DNA of 51,478 bases. Source: Pseudooceanicola sp. HF7. Lineage in GTDB: Bacteria; Pseudomonadota; Alphaproteobacteria; Rhodobacterales; Rhodobacteraceae. The notes below the pieces were generated by a model. The model searched no databases and had not been told where the DNA came from. It saw only the letters and a program-made list of their open reading frames with translations. The position numbers and the translations under genes were made by a program. Shown piece by piece: positions 6,630 through 15,556 of this stretch; positions within the stretch are counted from its first letter, which is position 1; each line of letters begins with the position of its first letter. Location of the stretch: positions 1 to 51,478 of the forward strand of contig NZ_JAATOW010000032.1 in assembly GCF_011806405.1 (NCBI RefSeq), read 5' to 3'.

Positions 6630-7469
6630 TCAGGAGGCGCGTACAAGGTCTCGCAGCCGTCTGCCCAGGGGGGCCGCCGGATCTGCCAGGTCGAAGACGA
6701 TGGTCAGGTGGTTTCGGTCCTGCTCCCGGCGAAGCTCGGTCGGCTGCGCGTCGCGGTCGAGCAGGGCGTTCAGGGCGACGGCCTGGTCCTGGAAGGGGGC
6801 GGTCTCTTCCTGGCCGCAGGTGATGATCCGCAGGGGGGCTGGCCGGTGGGCGGCCAGAAGCGGGGACCAGGCGGTTGCCTCCTCGGGGGTCATCTTTGCC
6901 TCGTCCTTCAGGAAGGATCCCGGGATGCCCGAAAGGTCGTAGATCCCGCTGACAAGGAGCAGGCCGCGCAGGTCGGGCAGGTCGATCGGCCCGGCGTCGC
7001 CCGGCGCCTGCGCGGCCAGAAGCGATGCAAGGTGCGCGCCGGCCGAATGGCCGCTGACGGTGAAGCGGGCAGGGTCCGCGCCGATGTCGGGCGCGAGATC
7101 CACGATGTGCCGCGCGGCGCGGCGGACCTGGCCGACGATATCGGCCAGCCGGGTCCGGGGCATCAGGTCGTAGCTGATCAGCGCGGCCACCCCGCCCGCC
7201 GCGAGCACGGGGGCCGCGACGAGGGTATGCGCGTCCTTGCTGCCGCCGCGCCAGTAGCCGCCATGGATGAACATGTGCAGCGGCGCGCCGGGGGCCGGAT
7301 CGGGCGGAAAGACCAAGTCGAAGCTTTGCCGGGACGTGTCCCCGTAGCTCAGGTTCCGTTCAACGCGCGCTGTGTCGGCGAAGGCGCGGCTGCGCGCCTC
7401 TGTCTCTTCCATGATCGCGTCGAAATCGGGGATGAAGGCCCGGTTGAAGTAGAGGTCGCGCTGCGTCAT
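6630..7469 (-). CDS. Alpha/beta hydrolase, kynurenine-formamidase-like
   Basis: 279 residues. HGGYW (69-73) is the oxyanion-hole motif typical of arylformamidase/kynurenine formamidase and related carboxylesterases. The nucleophile elbow is GHSAG with Ser142, and the catalytic His is probably His254 in DRNHLTIV. A formamide or ester hydrolysis in the cytoplasm is expected. The gene starts 19 bases after the aldehyde dehydrogenase stop and is probably the last gene of the four-gene minus-strand operon. This placement argues for ester or lactone hydrolysis in that pathway rather than tryptophan breakdown, although a tryptophan-dioxygenase-like gene lies 3.5 kb away. Confidence 0.8.
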   Translation of the reverse strand: MTQRDLYFNRAFIPDFDAIMEETEARSRAFADTARVERNLSYGDTSRQSFDLVFPPDPAPGAPLHMFIHGGYWRGGSKDAHTLVAAPVLAAGGVAALISYDLMPRTRLADIVGQVRRAARHIVDLAPDIGADPARFTVSGHSAGAHLASLLAAQAPGDAGPIDLPDLRGLLLVSGIYDLSGIPGSFLKDEAKMTPEEATAWSPLLAAHRPAPLRIITCGQEETAPFQDQAVALNALLDRDAQPTELRREQDRNHLTIVFDLADPAAPLGRRLRDLVRAS

Positions 7470-7487
7470 CGTCTTCCTTTCCCGCCG

Positions 7488-8951
7488 TCAGAATTCGACG
7501 GCGAAGTATTTGGGCTCCATGAACTCGAGGATGCCGGTTACCCCGCCCTCGCGCCCGAGGCCGCTTTGCTTGGCGCCGCCGAAGGGGGCTGCCGGGTCCG
7601 ACATCAGGCCACGGTTGATGCCGATCATGCCGGTCTCGATCCCGCGCCCGACACGCATCGCCCGCATGATGTCCCGCGAATAGACATAGGCCGCAAGCCC
7701 GTACTCGGTGTCATTGGCAAGGCGGATCGCCTCTTCCTCTGTCTCGAAGCGGTAGACGGCGGCGATGGGGCCGAAGATTTCCTCGTGCGCAAGGGCGGCA
7801 TCGGTGGGCACGTTTTCCAGCACCGTGGGCGGGTAGTAGTAGCCGCTGCCCTCCACCGGGGCGCCGCCCGTGGTGGTGCGCGCGCCGCGCGAGGTCGCCT
7901 CGGACACCAGGCGGTCGATCTTGTCCACGGCCCTGGTGGTGATCATCGGGCCGCACTGGGTTTCGGGATCGTAGCCCGCCCCCAGCTTCAGCGCGGCCAT
8001 GCGCTCGGTCAGCCCCTCGACGAAGGCGTCGTGGATGCCCGCCTGCACGTAGAAGCGGTTGGCGGCCGTGCAGGCCTCTCCTCCGTTGCGCATCTTGGCG
8101 ATCATCGCGCCGTCGAGCGCGGCAGAGAGATCGGCATCGTCAAAGACCAGGAAGGGCGCGTTGCCGCCCAGCTCCATGGAGCAGTTCACCACCGATTTCG
8201 CGGCCTCTGCCAGAAGGGTCCGCCCGACGCCGGTGGAGCCGGTGAAGGAGAGCTTGCGCACCCGTGGGTCGGCCAGCATGGCAGAGGTCACCGGGCCCGG
8301 GTTGGAGGTGGTCAGCACGTTCACGACGCCCGGTGGCACCCCGGCCTCTTCGCCAAGGCGCGCCATGGCATAGGCCGTCAGGGGTGTTTCCGACGCGGGC
8401 TTGAGGATCACGGTGCAGCCGGCGGCAAGGGCCGGGCCGATCTTGCGCGTGGCCATGGCGGCGGGGAAGTTCCAGGGCGTGATCAGCACCGCGATCCCGA
8501 TGGGCTCATGATCGACAAGGATGTTGTGTGCGCCCGAAGGGGCGTGACGGAATTCGCCGCCGATCCGGGTGGCTTCTTCGGCGTACCAGCGGAAGAACTC
8601 GGCGGCATAGGCGACCTCGCCACGCGCGTCTGACAGCGCCTTGCCGTTCTCCAGGCTGATCAGCAGCGCCAGTTCCTCGGCGTGTTCGGTCATCAGGGTG
8701 AACCAGCGGCGCAGGATCTCAGACCGCTGTCGGGAGGGCGTGGCGCGCCAGCCGGCTGCGGCGGCGGCAGCGGCCTCCACGGCGCGCAGGGCGTCTTCGG
8801 TGCCGGCATCGGGCACTTCGGCGATGGCGGTGCCGGTCGAGGGGTCGATCACGGGGATGCCACTGCCGGCCTCCCATTTACCGCCAATGTAGAGGCCTTC
8901 GGCGTGCAGCGACGGGTCAGCGTAGCCGGTGAAAGTGGTGTCGAGTGTCAT
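7488..8951 (-). CDS. NAD(P)-dependent aldehyde dehydrogenase, succinate-semialdehyde type
   Basis: 487 residues, normal for the GabD-like group. Cofactor motif TPWNFPAAM (158-166), FTGSTGVG (236-243), catalytic general base Glu260 in MELGGNAP, and nucleophile Cys294 in NGGEACTAANR. It oxidises an aldehyde to the acid; succinate semialdehyde is the best guess by similarity of the active-site segment. The start ATG 8951 is preferred over the longer frame because GAGGGA lies just upstream and the family N-terminus begins here. The gene lies 13 bases after the iron alcohol dehydrogenase, so alcohol to aldehyde to acid oxidation in sequence is likely. Confidence 0.9.
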   Translation of the reverse strand: MTLDTTFTGYADPSLHAEGLYIGGKWEAGSGIPVIDPSTGTAIAEVPDAGTEDALRAVEAAAAAAAGWRATPSRQRSEILRRWFTLMTEHAEELALLISLENGKALSDARGEVAYAAEFFRWYAEEATRIGGEFRHAPSGAHNILVDHEPIGIAVLITPWNFPAAMATRKIGPALAAGCTVILKPASETPLTAYAMARLGEEAGVPPGVVNVLTTSNPGPVTSAMLADPRVRKLSFTGSTGVGRTLLAEAAKSVVNCSMELGGNAPFLVFDDADLSAALDGAMIAKMRNGGEACTAANRFYVQAGIHDAFVEGLTERMAALKLGAGYDPETQCGPMITTRAVDKIDRLVSEATSRGARTTTGGAPVEGSGYYYPPTVLENVPTDAALAHEEIFGPIAAVYRFETEEEAIRLANDTEYGLAAYVYSRDIMRAMRVGRGIETGMIGINRGLMSDPAAPFGGAKQSGLGREGGVTGILEFMEPKYFAVEF

Positions 8952-8964
8952 CGCGTCGTTTCCC

Positions 8965-10170
8965 TCAGTTGGTTTCCAGCACGTCGAGCTTGCCGTGATA
9001 GGCCGCGCCGACCAGCCGCCGCATGTCCTCAAGCGGAAGCGGGCGCGGGTTGTTCTGGATCAGCCGGGCGATGCCGCAGGATTGCTCGGCCACCCAGTCC
9101 AGCTTGTCTTCGGCCAGCCCGAGATCCTGGAGCGTGCGGGGAATGCCGATGCGCCCGAAGAGCGCCGCGATGGCCGGGATGACGGCATCGCGGTTGCTTA
9201 CGCCGATGGCGCCCGCGATCTGGTCAAGCTCCGCTTCGATCCTTGGCGCGTTCCAGGCCAGCACGTAGGGCATGAGGCAGGCGACGCCCTGGCCATGTGC
9301 CGTGTGGGTCAGCGCGCCGACCGGGTACTGGATCGCATGGGCGGCGGCGGTGCCCGCCACGCCAAAGGCAAGGCCCGCCGTCATTGCGCCCATCATGACT
9401 TTGGCGCGTGCCTGAGCATCGGTTCCGTCGGTACATGCCGCTTCCAGCCCGTGCCAGAGCAGGCCGATGGCGGTCAGGGCGAAATGATCCGATGTCGCGT
9501 TCTTGCCGACGAAAACCCGCTCCTGCGCCAGCCCCGGTACCGGATCCCGCCGAATTGCCGTGAAGGCCTCAATCGCGTGGGTCAGCGCGTCCGCCCCTGC
9601 GATGGCGGTCAGCGCGGGCGGGCAGGTAAGCGTAAGGTCCGGGTCGCAGATCGAGACGGTCGGGATGATATGGGGCGAGGAGATGCCGACCTTGAGCTGG
9701 CGTTCGCTGTCCGACAGGACCGCCACCGGCGTCGCCTCTGATCCGGTTCCGGCGGTGGTGGGTACGGCGATCAGGGGCATGACGGGGCCGGGCACCATGA
9801 ACTCGCCGTAGTAATCCTGTGGCGTGCCGCCATGGGTCAGCAGGACCGCCACGCATTTCGCCATGTCCAGGCAGGAGCCGCCGCCGACGCCGATCACCAG
9901 GTCGGGCGCGAAATCGCGCGCGGCCTCGGCGCTGGCGATGGCCGTCTCTACCGGCACTTCGGGCAGGGTCGAGCCATCCACCCGGACCGAGACGCCCTCT
10001 GCCTTGAGCTGCGCGACCATGGCCTGGAAGGTCGCATCTGCGGCCAGCCGCTCGTCCGTCACCACCAGAGCCCGCCTGCCCAATTGCGCCGCGACCTTGC
10101 CAAGGGCGTCGCGCTGGCCGCTGCCGAAGATCATTTCCCGGGGTGCTCTGATCGTGCCGAATAGGGTCAT
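8965..10170 (-). CDS. Iron-containing alcohol dehydrogenase
   Basis: 401 residues. The N-terminal Rossmann-type region has GVGGGSCLDMAK for NAD binding. The metal-binding part includes GADALTHAIEAF and HAIQYPVGALTHTAHGQG, giving the Asp/His/His/His set of group III alcohol dehydrogenases. The start ATG 10170 is preferred (AGGAA 6-7 bases upstream) to ATG 10185. It oxidises an alcohol or reduces an aldehyde, with the product probably passed to the aldehyde dehydrogenase encoded directly downstream. The true substrate is unknown; 4-hydroxybutyrate-like compounds are possible given the downstream semialdehyde-type enzyme. Confidence 0.92.
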   Translation of the reverse strand: MTLFGTIRAPREMIFGSGQRDALGKVAAQLGRRALVVTDERLAADATFQAMVAQLKAEGVSVRVDGSTLPEVPVETAIASAEAARDFAPDLVIGVGGGSCLDMAKCVAVLLTHGGTPQDYYGEFMVPGPVMPLIAVPTTAGTGSEATPVAVLSDSERQLKVGISSPHIIPTVSICDPDLTLTCPPALTAIAGADALTHAIEAFTAIRRDPVPGLAQERVFVGKNATSDHFALTAIGLLWHGLEAACTDGTDAQARAKVMMGAMTAGLAFGVAGTAAAHAIQYPVGALTHTAHGQGVACLMPYVLAWNAPRIEAELDQIAGAIGVSNRDAVIPAIAALFGRIGIPRTLQDLGLAEDKLDWVAEQSCGIARLIQNNPRPLPLEDMRRLVGAAYHGKLDVLETN

Positions 10171-10196
10171 TTCTTTTCCTGTCATGTCATGGGGGC

Positions 10197-11201
10197 TCAG
10201 CCCGCGGCGAGGGTTCGGATTTCGTGGTGAAGGGCGTCGGGCAGCGCGATGCCCCGGGCCAGGGCCTGCGCCCGCCGCGCGTGCATCCTGTCGCCGGGCA
10301 CGGCCACGGGGCGGTCCGGGTCCCTGGGATGGGAGGCGCGCAGCCGGTCAAGGTAGGCGGCCAGGCCGGCGGTGCTGCCGTCCCCGGCGCTGGGGTCGAT
10401 CAGGATGAGGATATCGCCCTTGTTCGCCACCGCAGTCGCATCGAGCGTGCCGCCCACATCCGGCGCGAAGGCCGATCCGGCCAGGGCTGCGACAAGCAGT
10501 TCTACGCCCAGGCCCAGGCCATATCCCTTTGCCTCACCGAAAGGGGCAATGGCGCCGGACTTGGCGGCTTCGGGATCCGTGGTGCGGTTGCCCTGGGCAT
10601 CGACGGCCCAATCCGCCGGGATCGGCGTGCCGGTCAGCGCGTGGTGGTGGATCTTCCCCATGGAGACGCGGCTGGTCGCAAGGTCCAGGATAAAGGGGCG
10701 AGCCCCGGTGGGGATCCCGATGGCGATCGGGTTGGTGCCCAGCAGCGCCTCGGTTCCGCCGAAGGGGTGAACCAGCGCCTCGCTCGTGGTCAGGACGATG
10801 CCGATCAGGTTCCGATCGGCGGCGGCTTCGGCGTAATAGGCCAACATGCCGATATGGTTGGCGTTTCGGATCGCGGCGACAGCTATCCCCTGATCGGGGA
10901 GGAGGGCGGCCAGGGCATCGAGCGTTTGCATCATGACAACCGGGCCAAGCCCGCGTTGCCCGTCCACGCTCAGGAAGCCGGGCCGGGTCTTGCGTATCGC
11001 GCCCCTCGCGGTGGGGTCGGCAAGCCCGGCCTTCAGGCGTTCAACGATCCGCGGCAAGCGCTGGAGGCCATGGGAGGGCAGGCCGCGCAGTTCAGCCTCG
11101 ATCAGCAGGTCTGCCTGGATGCGCGCGCTTTCCGGCGCAACTGCCTGTGCAAGAAGCGCCCTTTCCGAAAGTTCACGAAGATTTTCAGCCGAAAACACCA
11201 A
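10197..11201 (-). CDS. Ldh2/MDH2-family NAD(P)-dependent oxidoreductase
   Basis: 334 residues, typical of the malate/L-lactate/ureidoglycolate dehydrogenase family that lacks a Rossmann fold. Signature parts: LRGLPSHGLQRLPR (38-51), AAIRNANHIGMLAYYAE (about 108-124), and LATSRVSMGKIHHHALTG. It oxidises a 2-hydroxy acid or related substrate. The start is TTG 11201 or the adjacent GTG 11198; GGGAGG lies 5 or 8 bases upstream, so either is possible. It is the first gene of the minus-strand operon, read from the symmetric divergent promoter at 11243-11285. Confidence 0.88.
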   Translation of the reverse strand: MVFSAENLRELSERALLAQAVAPESARIQADLLIEAELRGLPSHGLQRLPRIVERLKAGLADPTARGAIRKTRPGFLSVDGQRGLGPVVMMQTLDALAALLPDQGIAVAAIRNANHIGMLAYYAEAAADRNLIGIVLTTSEALVHPFGGTEALLGTNPIAIGIPTGARPFILDLATSRVSMGKIHHHALTGTPIPADWAVDAQGNRTTDPEAAKSGAIAPFGEAKGYGLGLGVELLVAALAGSAFAPDVGGTLDATAVANKGDILILIDPSAGDGSTAGLAAYLDRLRASHPRDPDRPVAVPGDRMHARRAQALARGIALPDALHHEIRTLAAG

Positions 11202-11242
11202 GCGAACCTCCCTTCTGAATCAGATCGTATATGATATTGTAT

Positions 11243-11285
11243 TTGACATGCGATATCCTATCAGTGTTAGGATCTGCCTTGTCAA
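11243..11285. promoter_or_regulatory. Symmetric overlapping divergent promoters and operator
   Basis: TTGACA (11243) - 6 bases - ATCCTA - 7 bases - TAGGAT - 6 bases - TGTCAA (ending 11285). Read on the plus strand this gives a TTGACA -35 and a TAGGAT -10 separated by 19 bases; the minus strand gives exactly the same. The centre ATCCTA-N7-TAGGAT (11255-11273) is a good operator for a dimeric GntR protein, whose gene starts 20 bases to the right. The 19-base spacer is longer than optimal and would favour activator or repressor control. Confidence 0.6.
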
Positions 11286-11304
11286 GAACGCTGAACTGGG
11301 AAGA

Positions 11305-11994
11305 ATGATGGCTGTATCGACAAATCGCGAAGAGAAGGGCGGGTTCGTTCGGCCTTCCAGCATTGCTGACAGCATTCACGAACAAATTTACGAGCGCATC
11401 ATGTCGCTTGAGATCCCGCCCGGAGCCCGCATTCCGATCGACGGGCTGGCGCGCGATCTGAACGTGTCCCAAACCCCGGTGCGCGAAGCCCTGACGCGGC
11501 TTGAGCGCGAGGGGCTGGTGCGCAAGGCGCATCTGATCGGCTACTCGACCTCGCCGCAGCTGACGCACAAGGAATTCGACAACCTCTACAAGTTCCGCCT
11601 GATGCTGGAGCCCGAGAGCGCCCGGCAGGCCTGCCTGAACCTGACGCCCGAGACGCTGGCCCGGATCGAGGCCGCCGCCGCCGACATGGAGCAGGGCGAG
11701 CCGCCCGTGGATCGCAACAGCCGCTATTCGCGCTTCGCGCGGGCAGATGCGCATTTCCACGACGAGATCCTGCAACTTGCGGACAATGAATTCGTGCGCC
11801 AGGCGCTGAACGACCAGCATATCCACCTGCATATCTTCCGTCTGATGTTCCACAGCCGGGTCACGCAGGAGGCGCTGGAAGAGCATGAGAGCCTGCTTGC
11901 GGCCTTCAGGGCAGGGGATGCGGATGCTGCCTATGAGGCCATGAAAGAACATATCGAACGGTCGCGCGACCGGCTTGCGGCGGCCTTCGAATGA
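11305..11994 (+). CDS. GntR-family transcriptional regulator (FCD subfamily)
   Basis: 229 residues from ATG 11305 (the next codon, 11308, is also ATG); GGGAAG lies just upstream. The open frame runs much further upstream but over the divergent gene and promoter, so the long start is rejected. Winged helix about 20-80 (IHEQIYERIMSLEI, then QTPVREALTRLEREGLV); FCD domain about 95-225 with likely metal-binding residues in RADAHFHDEIL and EEHESLL. The stop overlaps the ABC ATPase start. It probably controls both this import operon and the divergent dehydrogenase operon. Confidence 0.92.
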   Translation: MMAVSTNREEKGGFVRPSSIADSIHEQIYERIMSLEIPPGARIPIDGLARDLNVSQTPVREALTRLEREGLVRKAHLIGYSTSPQLTHKEFDNLYKFRLMLEPESARQACLNLTPETLARIEAAAADMEQGEPPVDRNSRYSRFARADAHFHDEILQLADNEFVRQALNDQHIHLHIFRLMFHSRVTQEALEEHESLLAAFRAGDADAAYEAMKEHIERSRDRLAAAFE

Positions 11995-13550
11995 TGACCC
12001 CAGGGCTGGATACCCCCGGGGCGGGCAACGCGCCCAGTCGACCGGTGCTGCACGCCGAAGGCCTGTCCAAGGCCTATGGGCCGATCACGGTGCTGAGCGA
12101 CGTGACGCTTGATATCCGCGCCGGAGAGGTCCACGCGATCATCGGCGAAAACGGGGCCGGCAAGTCGACGCTGATGAAGCTGCTGTCAGGTCATGCCGCG
12201 CCGACCGGCGGCACGTTGGCCATGGCCGGGGAAACGGTCGCCTTTGCCGATGCCGTGCAGGCCGAGGATGCGGGCATCGTTCTTGTGCATCAGGAAATCC
12301 TGCTCGCGCCCGATCTTACAGTGGCGCAGAACCTCTTTCTTGGCCGCGAGCTGTCCCGTTACTTCAGCGTGGACGACCGCAGGATGAACCGCCGCACGGC
12401 CGAGGTGCTGGCGCGGGTCGGCTCCACGGCGCGGCCGACATCCCGGGTCGGCGACATGCCCCTTGCCCAAAGGCAGCTTGTCCAGATCGCCCGCGCCCTG
12501 CTGGATGACCGCAAGGTGATCATCCTGGATGAACCCACCGCGATGCTGGCCAATGACGAGGTCGACGCGCTGCTTGAGATCGTCCGGAACCTGCGCGCGC
12601 AGGGTGTCGCCGTGCTTTACATCTCTCACCGCCTGGAAGAGGTGGAGGCGCTTGCCGACCGCGCCACCGTCCTGCGCGACGGCAAGATGATCGGGACCTG
12701 GCCGGCACAGGAGCTGGATCAGCGCCAGATGGCGGAACTGATGGTCGGGCGCGAATTGTCGATGCTGTATCCACCCAAACGCGGGGTTTCCAACGCCGAT
12801 CCCGCGCTTGCGGTCGAGGACCTCTCTGTCGATCACGGCAAGATCGCGGGCTCTTTTGACGTCCGCCCGGGCGAAGTGCTTGGGATCGGCGGCATGATCG
12901 GGGCTGGCCGCACGGAGCTTGTCGAGGGGCTGATGGGATTGCGCCCGGCCCAGGCGGGCTCGATCATGCTTAACGGCAGGGAGATCAGGAAACCCAATGT
13001 CGGCACCATGATGGAGGCCGGGCTTGTCTACCTGACCGAGGACCGCAAGGGGAAGGGCCTGCTGCTCAACGAGGGGCTGGCCGCGAACCTGACGCTCCAG
13101 GCGCTGGACACCGTAAACCCGCGCCTGCGTCTTGATCGCCGGCGGGAAACCGGCACGGTCCGGCGCGCGGTGCAGGAATACGACATCCGCGTCCGCACCC
13201 TGTCGGTCGAGGCCGGACAGCTGTCAGGCGGCAACCAGCAAAAGCTGCTGCTGGCCAAGGTGATGCTGGCCGATCCCACGGTGGTCATCATCGACGAGCC
13301 GACGCGCGGCATCGACATCGGCAACAAGAGCCAGATCTACAGTTTCATCGACGATCTCGTCCGGGCGGGGAAGGCCTGTGTCGTGATTTCGTCGGAACTG
13401 CCCGAACTTGTCGGCCTGTCCGACCGCGTGCTGGTGATGCGCGGCGGGCGTTTCGTTGCCGAACTGACGGGCGCGGACATCACCGAACAGAACATCGTCT
13501 ATGCCGCCGCAAGCAGCGGCACCGACACCGAGGGGAGGAAACGCGCATGA
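11991..13550 (+). CDS. Ribose-type sugar ABC transporter ATP-binding protein (RbsA-like)
   Basis: 519 residues with two nucleotide-binding domains, as in RbsA/XylG. Domain 1: Walker A GENGAGKST, signature DMPLAQRQL, Walker B VIILDEPT. Domain 2: degenerate Walker A (GGMIGAGRTEL), intact signature LSGGNQQK, Walker B VVIIDEPTRGIDIG. The asymmetry is normal for this family. It hydrolyses ATP on the inner face of the membrane to drive import. The ATG overlaps the stop of the GntR gene, and the stop overlaps the permease start (ATGA), so the genes are translationally coupled. Sugar or polyol specificity is unknown. Confidence 0.94.
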   Translation: MMTPGLDTPGAGNAPSRPVLHAEGLSKAYGPITVLSDVTLDIRAGEVHAIIGENGAGKSTLMKLLSGHAAPTGGTLAMAGETVAFADAVQAEDAGIVLVHQEILLAPDLTVAQNLFLGRELSRYFSVDDRRMNRRTAEVLARVGSTARPTSRVGDMPLAQRQLVQIARALLDDRKVIILDEPTAMLANDEVDALLEIVRNLRAQGVAVLYISHRLEEVEALADRATVLRDGKMIGTWPAQELDQRQMAELMVGRELSMLYPPKRGVSNADPALAVEDLSVDHGKIAGSFDVRPGEVLGIGGMIGAGRTELVEGLMGLRPAQAGSIMLNGREIRKPNVGTMMEAGLVYLTEDRKGKGLLLNEGLAANLTLQALDTVNPRLRLDRRRETGTVRRAVQEYDIRVRTLSVEAGQLSGGNQQKLLLAKVMLADPTVVIIDEPTRGIDIGNKSQIYSFIDDLVRAGKACVVISSELPELVGLSDRVLVMRGGRFVAELTGADITEQNIVYAAASSGTDTEGRKRA

Positions 13551-14542
13551 GCAGTGCCGAAATCGCAGCCATACCGGAAAACGAAGGCTTCAAGATCCGC
13601 TGGGGCGACTTCGCTCCGTTCATTGCGCTGGCGGTGATCATCCTGCTGGGCGCGCTGATCAATTCGAACTTCATGTCGGCGAACAACATCCTGAACGTCA
13701 TCACGCGCAGCGCCTTCATCGCGATCATCGGCGTTGGCGCGACCTTCGTGATCGCGACGGGGGGGCTGGACCTGTCGATCGGGTCGATGATGGCCTTCGT
13801 CGTGGGCATCATGATCATGGCGATGAACGCGCTTGCCCCATCGCTTGGCGCCTGGGCCATCCCGGCCGGCGCGGTCGTCGCGCTGGTGGTGGGCTCTCTC
13901 TGCGGCCTTCTGAACGGGCTCATCGTCACCGTGGGGCGGATCGAGCCCTTCATCGTCACATTGGGCACGATGGGCATCTTCCGCGCGCTCATCACCTACA
14001 TGACCGACGGCGGGTCGCTTTCGATCGACCGCAGCCTGCGCACGGCCTATCGCCCGGTCTACTTCGGCGACTTTCTTGGCATTCCCTACCCGGTGATCAT
14101 TACGCTGGCGATCGCCGCGCTTGGGGCCTTCATCCTGTATCGGACGAAATACGGCCGTCGGGTCACCGCCGTCGGGTCCAACGCCGACGTTGCGCGCTTT
14201 TCCGGTGTGCATGTCGGACGGGTGCGGGCCATGGCCTTTGTCATCCAAGGCTTCTGCGTTGCCGTGGCCGCGATCTGCTACGTGCCGCGTCTTGGCGCCG
14301 CGACGCCCACGACCGGGCAGCTTTGGGAGCTTCAGGTCATCACGGCGGTCGTCATCGGCGGCACGCTCCTGCGCGGCGGCAAGGCCCGTGTATGGGGCAC
14401 TGTCGCCGGCGCACTCATCCTCGAGGTCATCGCCAACGTCATGGTCCTGTCGGACATGGTGTCGGAGTACCTCGTGGCAGCGGTCCAGGGGACGATAATC
14501 ATTATCGCCATGCTGGCTCACCGCTTTACGGGCACCCGCTGA
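13547..14542 (+). CDS. Ribose-type sugar ABC transporter permease (RbsC-like)
   Basis: 331 residues with 8-10 hydrophobic segments. The conserved segment FVIATGGLDLSIGSMMAF and the loop GRRVTAVGSNADVARFSGV (residues about 203-221) identify the RbsC/AraH/XylH permease family. It forms the inner-membrane channel as a dimer. It overlaps the ATPase gene by four bases. An unusual AT-rich 15-bp palindrome lies in its last codons (14493-14507), encoding four consecutive isoleucines partly with the rare codon ATA. Confidence 0.94.
   Translation: MSSAEIAAIPENEGFKIRWGDFAPFIALAVIILLGALINSNFMSANNILNVITRSAFIAIIGVGATFVIATGGLDLSIGSMMAFVVGIMIMAMNALAPSLGAWAIPAGAVVALVVGSLCGLLNGLIVTVGRIEPFIVTLGTMGIFRALITYMTDGGSLSIDRSLRTAYRPVYFGDFLGIPYPVIITLAIAALGAFILYRTKYGRRVTAVGSNADVARFSGVHVGRVRAMAFVIQGFCVAVAAICYVPRLGAATPTTGQLWELQVITAVVIGGTLLRGGKARVWGTVAGALILEVIANVMVLSDMVSEYLVAAVQGTIIIIAMLAHRFTGTR
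14493..14507. promoter_or_regulatory. Fur-box-like palindrome inside the permease gene
   Basis: CGATAATCATTATCG is a 15-bp palindrome whose core GATAATCATTATC equals the last 13 bases of the E. coli Fur consensus. It lies 75 bases upstream of the binding-protein start. It encodes isoleucines, so chance is possible, and alphaproteobacterial Fur-type proteins often use other sites. Confidence 0.25.
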
Positions 14543-14581
14543 AAACGGCGGGCGCATAACAACCCAATGGAGGAGGGGAAA

Positions 14582-15547
14582 ATGAGGAAAATGACCAAGG
14601 GGGCGACGCTTCTGTCGGCCACCATCGTCGCCAGCGCGCTGACCGGTGCCATGGCCCACGCCCAGGACAAGACGTTCACCATCGCGGTGTCGATCCCGGC
14701 CGCAACCCATGGCTGGACCGGGGGCGTGGTCTATCATGCCCAGGAAGCCGAAAAGCAGCTTGAGGCCGCCTATCCCAACATCGACGTGATCGTCTCGACC
14801 GCGTCCTCGGCAACGGCACAGGTGTCCTCGCTCGAGGATCTGTCTGCCACCAATGAACTTGATGCGCTGGTCATCCTGCCCTTCACGTCAGAGGAGCTGA
14901 CCGGGCCTGTGGAGCAGGTCGCTTCCAACGGCACCTTCATCACGGTCGTGGACCGTGGTCTGGCCGATCCTTCGATCCAGGATCTTTACGTCGCGGGCGA
15001 CAATATCGCGGTGGGCGCGAACACGGCCAAATGGCTGGTCGACAATCTGGGCGGCGAAGGGGAGATCGTCGTGCTGCGTGGCATCCCGACCGTGATCGAC
15101 GACGAGCGCATCCAGGGCTTCACGGATGTCATCGACCAGTCCGACATCAAGATCCTCGACATCCAGTACGCGAACTGGAACCAGGACGAGGCTTTCACGC
15201 TGATGCAGGATTACCTGGCGCAATACCCCAACATCGACGCGGTATGGGCGAATGATGACGACATGCTGCTTGGCGTGCTTGAGGCCGTCGACCAGGCGGG
15301 GCGCGAGGACATCAAGTACGCGCTGGGCGGCAACGGCATGAAGCAGGTGATCGAGATGGTGAAAGCGGGCGATGTGCGCACCCCGATCTCCACGCCGTAT
15401 CCGCCGTCGATGATCGCCTCTGCCATGTACATGACCGCGGCGCAGTTCGCGGGGCAGGCACCGATGCGGGGGGCATTCAAGCTGGATGCGCCGCTGATCA
15501 CCCCTGAGAACGCGGATCAGTTCTACTTCCCCGACTCTCCGTTCTGA
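14582..15547 (+). CDS. Ribose-type periplasmic substrate-binding protein (RbsB-like)
   Basis: 321 residues from ATG 14582, chosen because GGAGGAGGGG ends a few bases upstream; ATG 14567 would overlap this site. Signal peptide about 1-26 with probable cleavage after AHA (before QDKTFTIAVS). The rest is a two-lobed Peripla_BP_4-type binding protein: TFTIAVSIPAATHGWTGG, then VDRGLADPSIQDLYVAGDN, then VWANDDDMLLGVLEAV. It captures the substrate in the periplasm and delivers it to the RbsC-like permease. The ligand cannot be read from the sequence; AlsB/RbsB-like pockets bind pentoses, polyols or related compounds. Confidence 0.93.
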   Translation: MRKMTKGATLLSATIVASALTGAMAHAQDKTFTIAVSIPAATHGWTGGVVYHAQEAEKQLEAAYPNIDVIVSTASSATAQVSSLEDLSATNELDALVILPFTSEELTGPVEQVASNGTFITVVDRGLADPSIQDLYVAGDNIAVGANTAKWLVDNLGGEGEIVVLRGIPTVIDDERIQGFTDVIDQSDIKILDIQYANWNQDEAFTLMQDYLAQYPNIDAVWANDDDMLLGVLEAVDQAGREDIKYALGGNGMKQVIEMVKAGDVRTPISTPYPPSMIASAMYMTAAQFAGQAPMRGAFKLDAPLITPENADQFYFPDSPF

Positions 15548-15556
15548 ACCCATCTT

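Noticed and set aside
6630-7469. Assignment as kynB in a kynurenine operon with the dioxygenase-like gene
   Set aside because: The motif fits, but the gene lies in a different operon 3.5 kb away on the far side of a tRNA and an acquired gene, beside alcohol and aldehyde dehydrogenases. Only the family is called.
10933-11304. Long N-terminal extension of the GntR gene
   Set aside because: It would overlap the divergent oxidoreductase gene and both promoters. ATG 11305 has a ribosome site and begins just before the winged helix.
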